Origin: Chloranthus sessilifolius
Lineage: Eukaryota; Streptophyta; Magnoliopsida; Chloranthales; Chloranthaceae
Length of the DNA: 64,000 nucleotides
Direction of reading: 5' to 3'
Assembly: GCA_021018995.1 (NCBI GenBank)
Contig: CM037590.1
Span: 64,327,597 to 64,391,596, forward strand
The notes below the pieces were generated by a model. The model had not been told where the DNA came from. It saw only the letters and a list, made by a program, of their open reading frames with translations, and did no database searches. Positions 23,925-36,101 of the stretch are shown in pieces (position 1 is the stretch's first letter; each line of letters opens with the position of its first letter). A program made the translations under genes and the position numbers.

Positions 23925-25266
23925 CTAACGAATGACAGAATCCTCACAAGCATCACCCCTGACACGATCGTGTGACGTGTGACGAGACTGCCCGACTGAG
24001 GAACCCGTAGCCCTCAACTCTGATCCATCAAGCTGACCAACCAACCTACGCACTCCCTGCTCGGTCTTCATCAGACGATACTGCAGCCGATCCAGGGACA
24101 CCTGCATCTCTGCCCATGATGTCTGACGCACTGCCTCTAGTGTCTCAGTCTGGGTCATCAGCATAACCATCATCGCAATGAGCAGGTCCTCGCAACTCTG
24201 AGTCTCTCAGAGGACCCGCCTCACCTTAGGAGTGTCGCGTGCTCGCGCTGCCTCTAGACGTGCCTCCTCAAGCTGACGAACCTGCGTAACCATATCAATT
24301 TAGAGAAAATTAATACATATATGTGTACAAAAAAAAAACTTTGAAAAGGAGAGAATCATACCAGAATCAGCCTCTCCTCCAGAAGTCGCTCAACTGTTGC
24401 TGCGGTCACTGGATTAGTAGGAGGTACAGAGGGAACAACGAACGTAGGAGGTTGCAATGAACAACTATATGTCAGATAGCACTACGATAACAAATAGACT
24501 ATAAACACATCAATTAAAACATACCTGAGAAGGAATAGTAGCAGACCCTAGGGGGAGACTTAGGAGCGGAGTCCGGAACAGCCTGCACACAAAGAACCAA
24601 ATAAACCAACACGAGATATGTCAGAACAAGATAAAATGAGATAACCTGAACTGAATTACACCAAACTAGAAACTATGCCTAACTCTCAGGGTGTAGAGAG
24701 GCAGCAGTCGCCTCCCTCATTTGAAAATCCTTGGCAACCTGACGTTGAAATACCCCATGATGTTAGTACACTATTAAAGAAAAGTGAAATAATAACACCC
24801 AACGAACTACCACAATTATGCAAACCAGTTAAAAGAAAGAAGAAACTCACCCAGTGCTCCAGCTCGGCCCCCAGCTGAGCCATTGTTAGATCCTCCCTGC
24901 TTGAAGAGGCAACTGAAAGCTCTACCCCCTGCAAACATCAACAAATGCACCAGAACTAATAAGAATCCATAAAATACTAATAATTCATAAACTAAGGGCG
25001 ACACTTATCAATCGATCAATCTCAAATCACAGACTGACCTCCACCTCTCGACTAGCCAGCTGCTAACCTAGCAACAACTCGACCATCACCGCATGACTAG
25101 CGACCTCAGACTCCCTCTCGGACTGGCCAACAAAGATAAGACCCAACAACTATATCAGAACGACTGGAAAATTAAGTCAACATAATACATAAATAACTCA
25201 ACCAACGAACTAACTCACCGAGAGCCGTCGAGTCTCCGCTAGCTGAACCCTCAAGACTAGATCTAC
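23925..25266 (-). pseudogene. Antisense multi-exon coiled-coil gene remnant in outer Tat element
   Basis: Minus-strand exons bounded by good splice sites: 25219-25266 (donor GTGAGT), 25039-25122 (acceptor GGCCAG, donor GAG|GTCAGT), 24851-24928 (acceptor TTTGCAG, donor GTGAGTT), 24525-24582 (acceptor TGTGCAG, donor GTATG), about 24362-24455 (donor GTATG) and a last long exon from 24281 (acceptor TTACGCAG) to a stop at 23925. The first three exons are 48, 84 and 78 bases, all multiples of three. The product is charged and heptad-like (V-R-Q-L-E-E-A-R-L-E-A-A-R-A-R; M-A-Q-L-G-A-E-L-E-H-W; D-R-L-Q-Y-R-L-M-K-T-E). It has two CGA/CAG-type stops. Tat elements are known to carry extra, sometimes antisense, ORFs here; I cannot name the protein. 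The 5' end is cut by the LTR near 25272. Confidence 0.6.
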
Positions 25267-25271
25267 AAGAT

Positions 25272-27793
25272 TGAGGGAGATGAATGATAAAATAAAATAT
25301 AAAATAGGAGAAAATAGACAGCTAGGGACTGGTTCTTATTGTAAAATAGATCAAGACTTGTGGATGTGTAGTTATCCTTCACTTGGCTACAAGCACAAGT
25401 GCAAGATAGAAGAATCCAATTTAGACCAGAGGTTTGAATTGATCTTAAGGCTATGATTTGTCCATTTTAATGGTCACAGATCATCATAGGGATTTCTTTC
25501 AATCCAAAGGCATCAATTAGAATATTAAAATCACTACAAATGTTATGGATGCAAGGATACAAGGTCAGGCATCCACAGGAATATCTAAGAAAATCAGATA
25601 GCAATCAAAAGATCTACTAGTTAAATGAATGGGCATTCCCCAAATACATGAATTCTATAGACATGTAATAGAACCACAAGATCTATAGATTTAATTGAAC
25701 TTTAAAGCCAACAATTTATTGAATGAAAATTACTTACAATAAACTTGTTCTCAGATCTGCAGTCTGTGCATCAATCCACACATCTCTATGCCAAAATTAC
25801 AATTACAAACCAGATCTGAGCTACTACCTAGATCTAATCCAATAGGCTGGATTAGAGAGAGAAGGGGGGAGAGAAAAAGGAAAATACAACCTAAAATTAA
25901 ACCTAAATGAGTCAAGGAGAACTCAGAGAATTTTCTAGTTTCCTTGCTGAGGTATTAGAGCAAAAGGGGTGGGTATTTATACGTGTGCAGTGATCCATGT
26001 GCGTTGAGTTGCAACCAATCAGAGGAGAGAACTTGATTTCAGTTTATGCTAATCCATGTGTTTAGCATTCTAGCCAATTAGAGAGAAGAGAGAGATCCAT
26101 TTTGTTATGCTCAGCTGAAGTAGTTTGCTTCCCACCAAGAATTGCTCCAAAAATAGTTTGCACGTGGGCTTAGTTCTTTTGTGCTTTGAAGTTCTCAAAA
26201 ATACCCCTGCCGACCAAAGATAACTCCAGCTGCTGCCCTCATATAATTGCCGCAAATTAATTGGAACCAAGCTGCTGTGAATGCCCAAATTAATCTCACA
26301 ATCCATTAGCTGCATTCGGAATTCGAGACAGTCCACAAGTGGTTACTGATAGCAGCTGATGATAGCTAGATCCCGAGCTTCGAGAGGTTCTGCATATATC
26401 TTGAGAGGATGGAGGTGTACTTCGAGCAGTTGGTGAAGCAATTCGATAGGTAGGCTGGCTGGATTCATCTTTTCGAGTAGTTGGCTGAAGGAATGAAATA
26501 ATCTCGAGAGGTTTGGAGCTGCTGATACCATCCATTCGAGAGGTACTGAAGTGCAGCTGGAAACTCAGCAGCTTCAGGTGACAGTTCGTGAGGATGGAGG
26601 AAGGATTCGAGAGGCTGGCTGAAGGTGCAGTCATCCATTCGAGAGGTACTGAAGTGTGGCTGAGATGTATTCGACAGGATGAAGTGTGAATCTCGACAGG
26701 TTGGCTGAAGCACTTGAAACTCAAGAGGATGGGGGGACTGGTCTACTCGAGAGATTTAAAGGCAATTGCACTCGAGAGGATGGCTTGGGAGATTGCTACA
26801 GCTTTATGTCGACAGGTTGGAAGCTGATTTTCGATAGGATGGCTGAAGGTGCAGCCATCCATTCGAGAGGTTGCAACAGGTATTTCGAGAGGTTAGCTAA
26901 GGCTCTAATAATCCATTCGATAGGTTGCTTCTTCAACCATTCGATAGGTGCAGCTGTCTATCCCTTCGATAGGTAATGAGGCCAAACTCGACAGGTTAGT
27001 TTGGGAGCTGATCTGCTCGATAGTTTTAAGTCTCCAAAGAACCACTTCGACAGGTTGGTCCCCATAACTTCAACTGCTCGCGGGCTAGCAGGCCTGCATC
27101 TTTTAGCTGGTGAGTATGGGTGCAAAAGCATTTGCATGGGCTATAATTGCAGCTGCTGAAATGTTCAGCTAAATGCTTATGCTCTCAAGCTCTCATGCTC
27201 CACTTGAGTTGTTTTTATATCAGCAAGTGCAATCACTTGATTTGCCTAGTCTTCAGTAATACAAACTATTCAAGTGCTGCAGCATTGAAGAGATGTAATG
27301 TCTGTTGTGACTGCTCCATATGTATTGCTGTTGTTCTAACATAATTGAGTGCACCCAACTAAAGGTACTGCTGCTGCAGTTGATGAACCTCATGGCTGCT
27401 TACTTTTGTAAGTGTTGTTGCTTGAGATGGTGAACCACAAGGCTGCTCTTGTGTGCAACTAGATGTTGGGCTGCTTTAATCAATGCATTCAACAGTTGCT
27501 CCTTTCTAATGTGCACACAGCTATAGGTTCTCTTTTAGCCCAAGCACATCATAGATTGCTGCAATAAGCTCCTTCGACAACAACTAGTCTTCATGTGTTA
27601 TTCCCTCTTTTCTCAACTTTAAGAAAAATGGTTCTCATCTCTTCTTATTGGCACATGTTACATGGGAAAAATGCACTTGCTGCATATTTATTCCTAACTG
27701 TAAAACAATATTAAAAAACATTTATTAGTTACTCTAAGTACTAACAAAAGCTAGGTTTAAAGGGGATAAAATGGTATAAATCAGTGACTAACA
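25272..27793 (-). repeat. Athila-like LTR (left end truncated)
   Basis: The right end CTAACA at 27788-27793 abuts a purine tract typical of Athila elements. On the minus strand the LTR starts TGTTAGTCACTG. The left end lacks the conserved GATCGTTCCCACG block seen in the other Athila LTRs, so the U5 end is missing or too diverged. It contains a motif array at 26370-27060. It differs in length and sequence from 31108-32414, so the two may not be a simple LTR pair. Confidence 0.6.
26370..27060. repeat. Array of YTCGAnAGGwTGG motifs in Athila-like LTR
   Basis: About 24 copies such as ATTCGAGAGGTACTGAAG, CTCGACAGGTTGGCTGAAG and TTCGATAGGATGGCTG at 20-40-base spacing. The core TCGAnAGG is kept and the flanks vary. 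Confidence 0.8.
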
Positions 27794-27832
27794 CACCCCC
27801 AAACCTAATCTTTGCTAGTCCTCGAGCAAAGT
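27794..27832 (-). other. Athila-type polypurine tract region
   Basis: On the minus strand CTCGAGGACTAGCAAAG leads to GGTTTGGGGGTG directly before the LTR. The same layout is at 47756-47793. Conservation continues through GGTTTTCAGTGAAG at about 27960 (47925 in the other copy). Confidence 0.8.
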
Positions 27833-30800
27833 GAAATTTAAACCAATTAACCTACAAAACTTAATGCCACTTTCGTAGGGAATACGGATGCATTTAGCAT
27901 ATGTACAAAGCCTTTTAAACCCCTAGGTGATCCCTAGTGGAGGAGTGTAGTCTCCTGAGGGTTTTCAGTGAAGGTACCCACAAACTTCTCCAATAAATTA
28001 GTTAATATCAGTGCAACATGTCAAAACAGAGTTCACACAAAATAAAATTCATTTCACACCTTACTCATTCAATTTTCTAGAGGATTCTCAGCAATAAAAC
28101 AGCAGTTTAATACTGAAATTCAGTTGTAATTATTTCACCACCAATCCGCTCTTATCAAGGCATTGTGTGAAAATTAATGCAAAGCTTACCATTAATTTGA
28201 GAATTCTGTTTTGATAGTGCCCCAAACAAATTCAATTTCAGACCCAAGTCTCACTAGGGTATGTCACTCAAAATAAAAATAGAAGGGTGCATCATTTCAC
28301 ACAGCTCAAGAGCAGTTACAGTTCTCAAATAGGACTGCAAGCATGAGCATAGGCAATGCTCTAAGTTCTGAAATCTTCTAACTCTTTTCACCATAGATTA
28401 CACAACTCTTTATCTCCACATGACAACCCAATCCATTTAAGATCAGTACGGTCTTTTTATTGGGTTGTAATGTGGCTATGGGTGAGGTTTATAAATAATA
28501 AAGGGAAAAGAGGGATTCAAAAATTTGAGAAATCAGCAGGGTAAGGAGGTGGTATACACACCTTCTTCATTTCAGCACATCTCCATTTTCTTTGATATTT
28601 TCATATTTAAAGTGGCCATCTTCTCATCTTCTTCCAAAATTTTCCAATGAAGTGATTTCTCTTTTTCTTTTTTGTATTGTTTTTTTGTTTTTCCTCTTTT
28701 TGTATTTTTTTTCTTTTGTATTTTTTATATTATTTTTGTATGGGTTGGAATGCCACAACTCCACTACTGACACACAACTGCTATTAATTGTGCTTTCTTC
28801 TCCTTTCATTAAATGTCAAACCAGCTCTACCTTCTTCATCTCCTTCACCTTTACCTTCTGAAATCTCAGGATGAGGGTCAGGCTGTATCAGGTCACTAAG
28901 GTTTTGATTCAAATTCTCTAATTTTTATCAAAGAAAAACTTAGATTTTCAAGGCCCAAATGGCGTGTATCAAGGGCAGTTCAAAAGGGTAGGTCTCTTTT
29001 TAGCTCAAACTATTCAAAGGATGACCTTACATCATGTCTTTAATGTCATGAATGCTGTCAAGCTATTTCAACTTGGAGTGAATAACTTCTAGTGAAAAAG
29101 AATAGGTTCAATCAGTCTTTAGAGCAGAAAAAAAAATTGCCAAAGCACTCTTCAAAGAATTTTTACAGGCCCAAATCTCACTGGGTTTGGTCTTCCATCA
29201 AATTCCTGGGGTATATTCTCACAATTTTCTCTCTTTTCAGGTTCACTAAGCACCAATTTGTAAAAAATTCTTGACATTTGCTTCATGAAAGTGTTAGAAC
29301 TACAACAAATTTCAGTTTTAAAAAATTTTTAATTTCCTCTTTTTTCCAAAAATCAGGTGGGAATTCACTTTATTTTTAAGAAAATTATCCAATACTGCTG
29401 CACTAGCATTAACTATTCCATTGGCACACCTTGCCATACCTCTAAACGTAAGATGAACATTGTCCTCAATGTTTACACATGAGTAGCTAGGGGCAACTGG
29501 GTTAAAACAAGAAAGAAAAATGAATAACAAAATAAAGGCTATATGCAGCAAAGAAGAAAAACTAAAAGCTCAAAACTGAATGTATGGATAGAAAAATAAA
29601 AAGAATGATATACAAATGAAAGAAACAAAAGTATATGCCTGCAAAAACAGAAAAACAGAAGTCAAAAAATGAATACAAGCATACAGAAATGAAGAAAATC
29701 AGTAAAAATAGTACACACATATATCCTAAGAAAGAGAAAATCAACAAACTAAAAACAACATTTGAACTAAAAACAAAAGTCCTAAAATAGAAAATCCTAA
29801 GATATTAAATTTGCTAAGGTTAGGAAGGTCTGAATATTCAATTGTGCTGAACTGAGTATGGAACTGAGTAAGGATTTGTTATGTGTTGTTGATGTGTATG
29901 AATCAATATAAATTTCAAAGTAATATCAGTATGAATGCACAAATTTAAAAGTAGGATTCATACACAGCTGAGACCCATTAACAGTGAAAGATCCTAAAAG
30001 TGAATGAATTCAGAGGCTCTATTGAATTTTCAAAATAGAATATGATCCTTTGCTCATTAACTTTTAAAAAAATTTAAGAACCATGATCTCAGCAGTTCCA
30101 AATGGGGGTATATGAATGACAACAATAGAAATAGAATTGGGGTAAACTTGTTGAAGGTAATAATTTGGGTTGTTCAAGGGACACATAAGTGTACTGTACA
30201 TTGGGTTTTCATAAATAGTACATGATTCTGGATTGAATCCATGCAATGACATGATTTTAATGATAACACAATTTTATTTTATTTTTTCAAATTTGAATTA
30301 AAATATATATATATATATAAATTTTTAAAAATAAAAAAAAATTAAATTTCTTTTTTTCAAATTTTTTTTTTTTTTTTTTCAAAATTCAAATTCAAATTTT
30401 CAAAATTCAAAATTCAAAATTCAAAATTTAAAATCAAAATTCAAATTCAAATTCAAAAGTTAAATTCAAATTTTAAAATTCAAAATTCAAATGCAAAAGT
30501 TAAATTCAAATTCAAATTCAAAATTTAAATTCAAAATTTCAAATTTCAAATTCAAAATTTAAATTCAAAATTTTAAATTTTAAAATTTAAATTCAAATTA
30601 AAAATTCTAAAATCCAAAATATAACCCTAAAAAGGCAATGAACTAAAAGAAATCCTACGAATCCTATAAATCTTAAAAGGCAATAAGCTAAAACGAATAA
30701 ATTAAAATAAACCTACAAATCCTAAAAATCCTACAAATAAACCTAAAAGGCAATAAACTAAAAGGAACCTATAAATCCTAAAAATCCTACATAAGAAAAG

Positions 30801-31083
30801 AAAGGAAGAAAAAAAAAATCTTACCAATCCTAAAGATCTTAAAAAAATCGTAAAAATCATGAAAAAATTCAAAATGATTCAAATTTCAAATTTCAAATTT
30901 CAAAATTTCAAAATTCAAAATTCAAAATGTAAAATTTCAAAGTTTCAAATTTTATTTATTTATTATTATTATTATTTTATTATTATTTTTTATTTGTAAC
31001 TAGTAGAAATATTGATTTAATTCTAAAGAAATTTCTAAAATTAACTATCTATTTTCTAAAATTTTTAGATTTCTTATGTCCAA
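27833..31083 (-). mobile_element. Non-coding interior of Athila-like element
   Basis: About 3.3 kb between purine tract and primer site. There is no gag, pol or envelope-like domain that I can recognise. A minus frame at 29318-29551 has a hydrophobic start but no known motif. Low-complexity AATTCAAA tracts occupy 30285-30600 and 30860-30960 next to the primer site. The size and gene-less interior suggest a large non-autonomous derivative or a deletion product. Confidence 0.6.
30285..30960. repeat. (TTCAAA)n-like low-complexity tract
   Basis: Degenerate CAAATTCAAAATTCAAA repeats, a T run at 30362-30379 and an (AT) run at 30304-30319, broken by CCTAAAAAGGCAATAAACTAAAA repeats at 30625-30770. 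Confidence 0.85.
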
Positions 31084-31101
31084 TCCCCGGCAACGGCACC
31101 A
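31084..31101 (-). other. Primer-binding site, tRNA-Asp type
   Basis: The minus strand reads TGGTGCCGTTGCCGGGGA, one base from the Asp-tRNA site common in Athila elements (TGGCGCCGTTGCCGGGGA). It lies six bases from the LTR at 31108. Confidence 0.88.
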
Positions 31102-31107
31102 AAAACT

Positions 31108-32414
31108 TGTGATTTTATCTTGTTTTAAACTCGCAAGCACACGAATCGAGATTATAATTAGTGGGTGCAGAGTACGAGATCGTTCCCACGATGATCGATT
31201 AGAAAATTATCAAGAGGAAATAATAATTAATCACAAGAAAAACTATAGATCTAAGACCATACTACATTAGTTTACCGATTTTCGGGAGTGTGATGAGAAC
31301 AAAGGACTAGACAATAAAATTGAATTAAATAAAGAATAAAAGAAAGGATCAGGATGCTAACTCCTCCTATCCTTGGTTTATCATTTACAAGAAACAGATC
31401 TAATGGTTTAGATACAATATCGTCACAAGATGCAACTCACGTAAATATTGAACTCAATCAATAATTTATGAAAAATAAATTATTAAATCCACAAAATCAG
31501 ATCTAAAGTATGCTCTTCCTACTGTCGCAAAGGAGATGAAGCAAAACATTCACCATAAAAGGAACTTCTAATGATTAATGTCGTAAAATAGGACAAAACA
31601 TGTACCGTAAAAGAGAGACCCTTAATGACGATGAATTAATGCCGCAAATATTATCAACAAAGGACTCGGAGTAGATTCCCTATTGCAGATATGAGATCAA
31701 GGGGAGTGTGACTAGCACCCCTATCTTAGAAGGCAACCAGAAATTTACTAATTCGGTAAGAGCAATAAAGCATTAATGATCAAGGCATCTATGAAAAAAT
31801 AATATCCCAACTACAGATCTATATTATTATAAATGAAAACCTCAGATGGGGTGCATTAGATCTCCATCCTTAAAAAGATTTAGCTACTCATGCTTGAAAT
31901 TAAATAATAAAATAAGGACAGAATTTTAAAATGACATTAAAATACCGTAAAGAGCTTCAACAAAATCCATAAAAGCTTTAATCTAACCCAGTACAATCCT
32001 TCTTTAAATGCAGAAATTAAACTAATCTAGGACCTAAAACTAGAAAATGGAAAGACTAATGCTTGAAAAATAAAAAGGAAAAAAAATTGAAAAAAACTAA
32101 AATGCTAAGGAAAATAAAAGGTTCCCCAAAGGGAGAGACCCCCAAAACTAATTCCAAGATTGCTTAAATAGCTCTCAGTTCCAGATTTGAAACTCAAAAG
32201 TCAAATTTGAATTTTATATTTCAGGGACCATCAACTCCTTTGCTCCAATGTTCATGCGTTTACCGTTCTTATGCTCTTTTATGCTTTCAAATGCATCAAA
32301 TGACCAAATTTTCCTGAAATAATTAGAGCTTCACAAATATGTTAGATTGCCTTTATCGGATGGCTAATTGTAGGCTTAAAGGGGTGAAAGATCATCATAT
32401 TTCACCACTCATCA
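31108..32414 (-). repeat. Athila-like 5' LTR
   Basis: A 1307-bp LTR, plus-strand TGTGATTTTATC to CACTCATCA. It contains the U5 block CTCGCAAGCACACGAAT ... GAGATCGTTCCCACGATG, similar to 46345-46400. The minus-strand start TGATGAGTGGTGAAATATG resembles the starts of the other two Athila-like LTRs only loosely. Confidence 0.75.
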
Positions 32415-32668
32415 ACCGTGAGTCGGTGCATGGGCTCTTTATCAAAAGGTAAGAAATGAGGTCTAGCTTCACTCACAAACCAAATCTCTCACCACCGATG
32501 CTCCCACAAACCCTATGTATCTATTTACACAACCTAATATATTTTCTTTCGCACAAACTGTACATCCAAAAAAAAATATTCTGAAAATCCAAGGGGTGTA
32601 GCGTCTACTTTACCGAACACATATACTTAGTCGGCATATTAAGGTTTGGAAAATTTTGGGTTGTTACA
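32415..32668 (-). repeat. Chromovirus LTR fragment with polypurine junction
   Basis: TTTTGGGTTGTTACA ending at 32668, followed by ATTCTCTTCTATCC, is the reverse of a purine tract plus LTR start TGTAACAACCC. Only about 250 bases of this LTR remain, cut at 32415. Confidence 0.55.
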
Positions 32669-32700
32669 ATTCTCTTCTATCCAATGATTGTGAAACTGGT

Positions 32701-33326
32701 TGTGTAACATCTCGAAAATTTTGAACCCGAACGCGACCAACCATGTGTGCATGTCCGGCGTGGTGACCAATGCAGCCTTGAACCTTCCGATTAAATAGTT
32801 GATGAGAAAATAATGTGTGTGAGGTAGGTATAGAATTCTTGTTTGACTTTTAGGAGAAAGTTGGGCACCGAATCACGATGTGCCTGCTCAACACCCAATA
32901 TGTCCCTTTAAGTCAAGTCGATGAATTATGGGATAAATATCTAAGATATTTATTTCTTCTTATTTTGCTTTGTAAGAGAGGAGAGAGGAGAGAGAAGAGA
33001 GAAGAGCAAGCGCCTCCTCCCGAAACCACTCATGAGATCCAACGGCGAGATTGCTCCACAAGTTCCTTCGTCTCCCTCGCAAAGATCATTGAAGTTTCTA
33101 ATCGCTCTTGTGTTTCCAACCGTGGAGAAGCTTTTAGTTCCGATATCACTTGGATCTAAGAGCTTGTGAGAGTGTGGTTTCGAATAGGCATGAAACGACC
33201 ATCATAGATGTGTCACACATGACTTGAGAACATGAGGATCTTGCGTACAAGTGCGGATAATTGTGTTGAACTCTGTTTCGATCTTGATCGCCACAAGAAC
33301 TGCAACATTCACTCTGAAACCCCCTT
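32701..33326 (+). repeat. Left part of 5' LTR of plus-strand chromovirus (third family)
   Basis: Begins TGTGTAACATCTCG and contains a transcribed-leader-like GAGAGAGGAG tract (32976-33003). Interrupted after CCCTT (33322-33326) by the minus-strand element; the LTR resumes at 44051 without loss. It is related in layout to the LTR fragment at 54565. Confidence 0.8.
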
Positions 33327-33553
33327 TGTGATAGCCCAAATTTCTGCACTCAGAAATCTGTGCCATTAGGATCATGCTCTGGATGATCCCTAGGACAAAT
33401 CATAGAGTGTCTGCTCGTCTAGCGAAAATCAGAGCAGACACTATCCAGTAGTGGGAGATCAAGTCATCATATAAGGCTTTAAAAGAGAGAAGAATTTAAC
33501 AATGCCTATATATAAAAATAAAAGAAAATACATCCTCAAAAATAAACCAAGAA

Positions 33554-33609
33554 GAACCACTGGTGATGGACATCGGTCAAACAAAAACAACGGTTCCAAG
33601 TAGTGGTTC
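33554..33609 (-). other. Conserved LTR stem-loop (copy A)
   Basis: GAACCACT at 33554 pairs with AGTGGTTC ending at 33609. The inner GGTGAT stem is weaker than in the solo LTR. Confidence 0.5.
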
Positions 33610-33736
33610 CTATCAGAGTGCGCAAAAGAAAATAAAGTATCTACAAAGTTTTAAGTACAAAATCGTGGCCACCAGAACCACAATAATCCAAAACATATAC
33701 AGATCCCAAAATATCCAGTCTAATCAAATACACTAG

Positions 33737-33850
33737 CTAAGGGTGGTGCTCGTCAGCAAGGGTATTGGTATTCTCCTCCTCAACCTCAGCCTCCGGATCA
33801 GGTTGATAGTCAGGGTCGTTCTCAGTGTCGGGAGCTCTAGCCTCAGAACC
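33737..33850 (-). other. Acidic D-Y-x-P mini-ORF in LTR A
   Basis: Minus-strand acceptor-like TTAATAG|GTTCTGAG opens 37 codons containing N-D-P-D-Y-Q-P-D-P-E and an E-V-E-E-E run, ending D-E-H-H-P-stop. The partner LTR keeps the frame with only substitutions. The upstream block GAGCTTAGATGTAGCTCACCCT is at 33869-33897. Confidence 0.6.
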
Positions 33851-34454
33851 TATTAATGTTATAGAAAATAGGGTGAGCTACATCTAAGCTCAGTAGAAGA
33901 ATCACAGCTAAAATTATATTGAAAATATAAGATATGATTTGCAGGTAGTATCTCAAATAGATAATCAAATCAGAATATACAGACAGAATCAATCAAACGA
34001 CATGTAATGAGTTTTCAAAGAACAAAACAGATGCTATTAGTGTTTTCTCAAAACCGAGGAAGAAATGGGTAATTTCATGTTGACTCAAAACTTAACCCAA
34101 CTTCCTACTTCATTTTGACCCTCAAAAAATTTGATTAAAGATTTGGTTAATTCATAAAAGAGTTAGATCTCGGTGTACTCTTTCCAATGCATCAAGAATC
34201 TCGTCAATCGGAGTTTGGGACAAAGAGTTATGGCCAAAATACCGAAGCTATATCGATACTTCAGTCAAAACGTGCTAACTAAAAACTTGGCCAAACTTCC
34301 AGCCCAATTTTGATTATCAAAATAATTTTCTCATTAGTTAGTTAATTCATAAAAGTTGTAGATTTAGTTGTTCTCTATCTAATGCTGTAAGAATCGCATT
34401 AATCAGAGTTCAGAGTAAAAAGTTATGGCCAAAATACTAAAGCAGTGTCGGCAC

Positions 34455-34750
34455 AGTCAATTTGATCGATCAAACCATCATATTGATCGATCAATTCCAC
34501 ATTGATCGATCAATTTCACCCTTGATCGATCAACCCATCACATTGATCGATCAATCTTCAAATTAATCGATCAATGCTATTGGGAATGAACTTCCAGCAA
34601 ACAAACTTTCTGTTTTTATAAATACATATATAATTTGATCGATCAACCACCTAATTTGATCGATCAATACCATATTTGATCAATCAACCACCTAATTTGA
34701 TTGATCAATAGCCAATTTGATCGATCAATACCCAATTTGATCGATCAAAA
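34455..34750. repeat. TTGATCGATCAA palindrome array (12 copies)
   Basis: Twelve copies in two groups (34455-34577 and 34634-34750), separated by ordinary sequence. Linkers are 5-15 bases (ACCATCATA, CCACA, TACCCAA). Individual copies vary by single changes such as TTGATCAATCAA. Confidence 0.92.
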
Positions 34751-35640
34751 CCTTTAGAAATGCACAGCCATAAGGCTTTATCTTTTTAATCTATTTTCTT
34801 CTAAATCTTCTATGATATTCATCGAATTCATACACTCATACACACTAAACTAAAATAAGGATTTATTCTACAATCTAAACCATTAAAATCAAAGAAAAAC
34901 TAACCTTTCTTCGATCGAATTTGCGACTTTAAGGATCGTTGTCGAAGAGGGTTTCAGAATGAAACTTTTAAATTTCCACGGCGAATCCACAGAGATTGAT
35001 CACAAAGACTTGAAGATAATGTCGGTCATCCTTACGCGTCGATCTTAACCTCTTCCAAGCATGGGGGACGATTCCAAAGTAATCGGCTCTTTGAATATGA
35101 GTGTTTTTAAAGAAACATGGGTTTCTAACGGAAAGGGGTTTGAACTGTTAAAATTTACAAACGGCGGGACACCATCGATACCGACGTCACGTGCTTTGCA
35201 AAGAGTGCGGAGTTTCCTACGTGATGGAGATCTCGCAGTCGGAATCTCACGAGAAGGGGGTTCACGGGTGACGAGTTTCCACAAGGTGTAGGCTCTCCCT
35301 CTTCTTCTCAATTTCAAAAGGCTACACTTAGCCTCTAAGCAACCCACCTCCTCTCTCTCTTATAACCCATGAAACCCAACTCAAATATCTTTGATATTTG
35401 CCCCCAAGTTCTATCCTCTTATCCTAAGTTCGGTTTCGGTGTTAAGCGGCACATGGTGGGTCAGTGCACAGCTTATCCACTAAGGCCCAAACAAACATTT
35501 AAACCATAATCCTTTCCACACAAAGTTATCATAATATTATTTAATGATTTATTTAACATTTATAGGGCGACCTCATTTTTCGTGCCGGATACGCACACTG
35601 TTTTAGTCGGGTTCGAGTTCGGATTTTTCGGGTCATTACA

Positions 35641-36040
35641 TTCTTCCCACCTTAAAGAATTTTCATCCTAAAAAATCGACATACCAGTTTCAAAAAGGTA
35701 TAAGTATTATTCAATATGCTCAAAAATTAGGATCATTATATTTACCCCTCAAAGAAATTTTCGCGCTCGAAACTGTAAAGCATACTTAAACAGGTCTACT
35801 ATCCACACAGGTTTAAACAAAGTAGTGATAATTATGTCACAAAATTTTATTACATAATAGTAATAAATAAAGATAGAATATCTAAGTTCTAAATTATTAT
35901 TGCCAATAATATTATTATAAAATTTTAATTTATTTTGATTTTCGTGCCAGACACGCATATTAAAGCAGTCGAGTTCTATTTAGAATTTTAGGGTCATTAC
36001 ATTATCATCCCCTTAAAAAATTTCGTCCCCGAAAATGTCT
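35641..36040 (-). other. Stacked polypurine-tract/LTR-start junctions
   Basis: Three junctions in 400 bases: GGGTCATTACA|TTCTTCCCACC at 35640, GGATCATTATA|TTTACCCCTC at 35742 and GGGTCATTACA|TTATCATCCCC at 36000. Each is followed by AAAGAATTTTCGTCCTCGAAA-like sequence (the reverse of the usual chromovirus 3' end). The piece 35760-36000 is a terminal LTR fragment related to the end of LTR A. Confidence 0.7.
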
Positions 36041-36101
36041 AACAGACACTAACAGTTTGAACCCTAGCAAATGTGCACAGAACATTAGAATGAATATTTG
36101 G

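Larger units (their letters stand above)
22095..25271 (+). mobile_element. Right arm of the outer Tat element (3' of pol)
   Basis: Host sequence resumes after ACCAC at 22095. The part to 23400 is non-coding, shares blocks with the inner element (22480-22700 versus 14420-14090), and contains CACTGGGGCATTTTT at 23039. A purine tract of AAAGA units (23236-23325) and an (AT) run (23590-23618) follow. The rest holds an antisense intron-containing gene remnant. The arm ends where an Athila-like LTR begins, near 25272, and the outer 3' LTR is not visible. Confidence 0.75.
33327..35640 (-). repeat. 3' LTR of nested chromovirus
   Basis: 2314 bp, TGTGATAGCCC to GGGTCATTACA. It aligns with 41157-44045 except for about 590 bases present only there (41875-42462). 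The gap looks like a deletion from this copy, since equivalent sequence types occur in other LTRs. It contains the mini-ORF, stem-loop and GATC array. Confidence 0.93.

Noticed and set aside
28592..28861. Hydrophobic F/L-rich frame that could be a membrane protein
   Set aside because: T-rich low-complexity stretch, no start context, no similarity recognised.
25272..32414. A simple full-length Athila element with LTR pair 25272-27793 and 31108-32414
   Set aside because: The two LTRs differ in length and most sequence, and no target duplication matches; only the terminal layout agrees.
34455..34750. CRISPR-like look of regularly repeated palindromes
   Set aside because: Units are 12 bases, linkers are 5-15 bases and similar to each other, the context is a plant LTR, and no cas genes exist.
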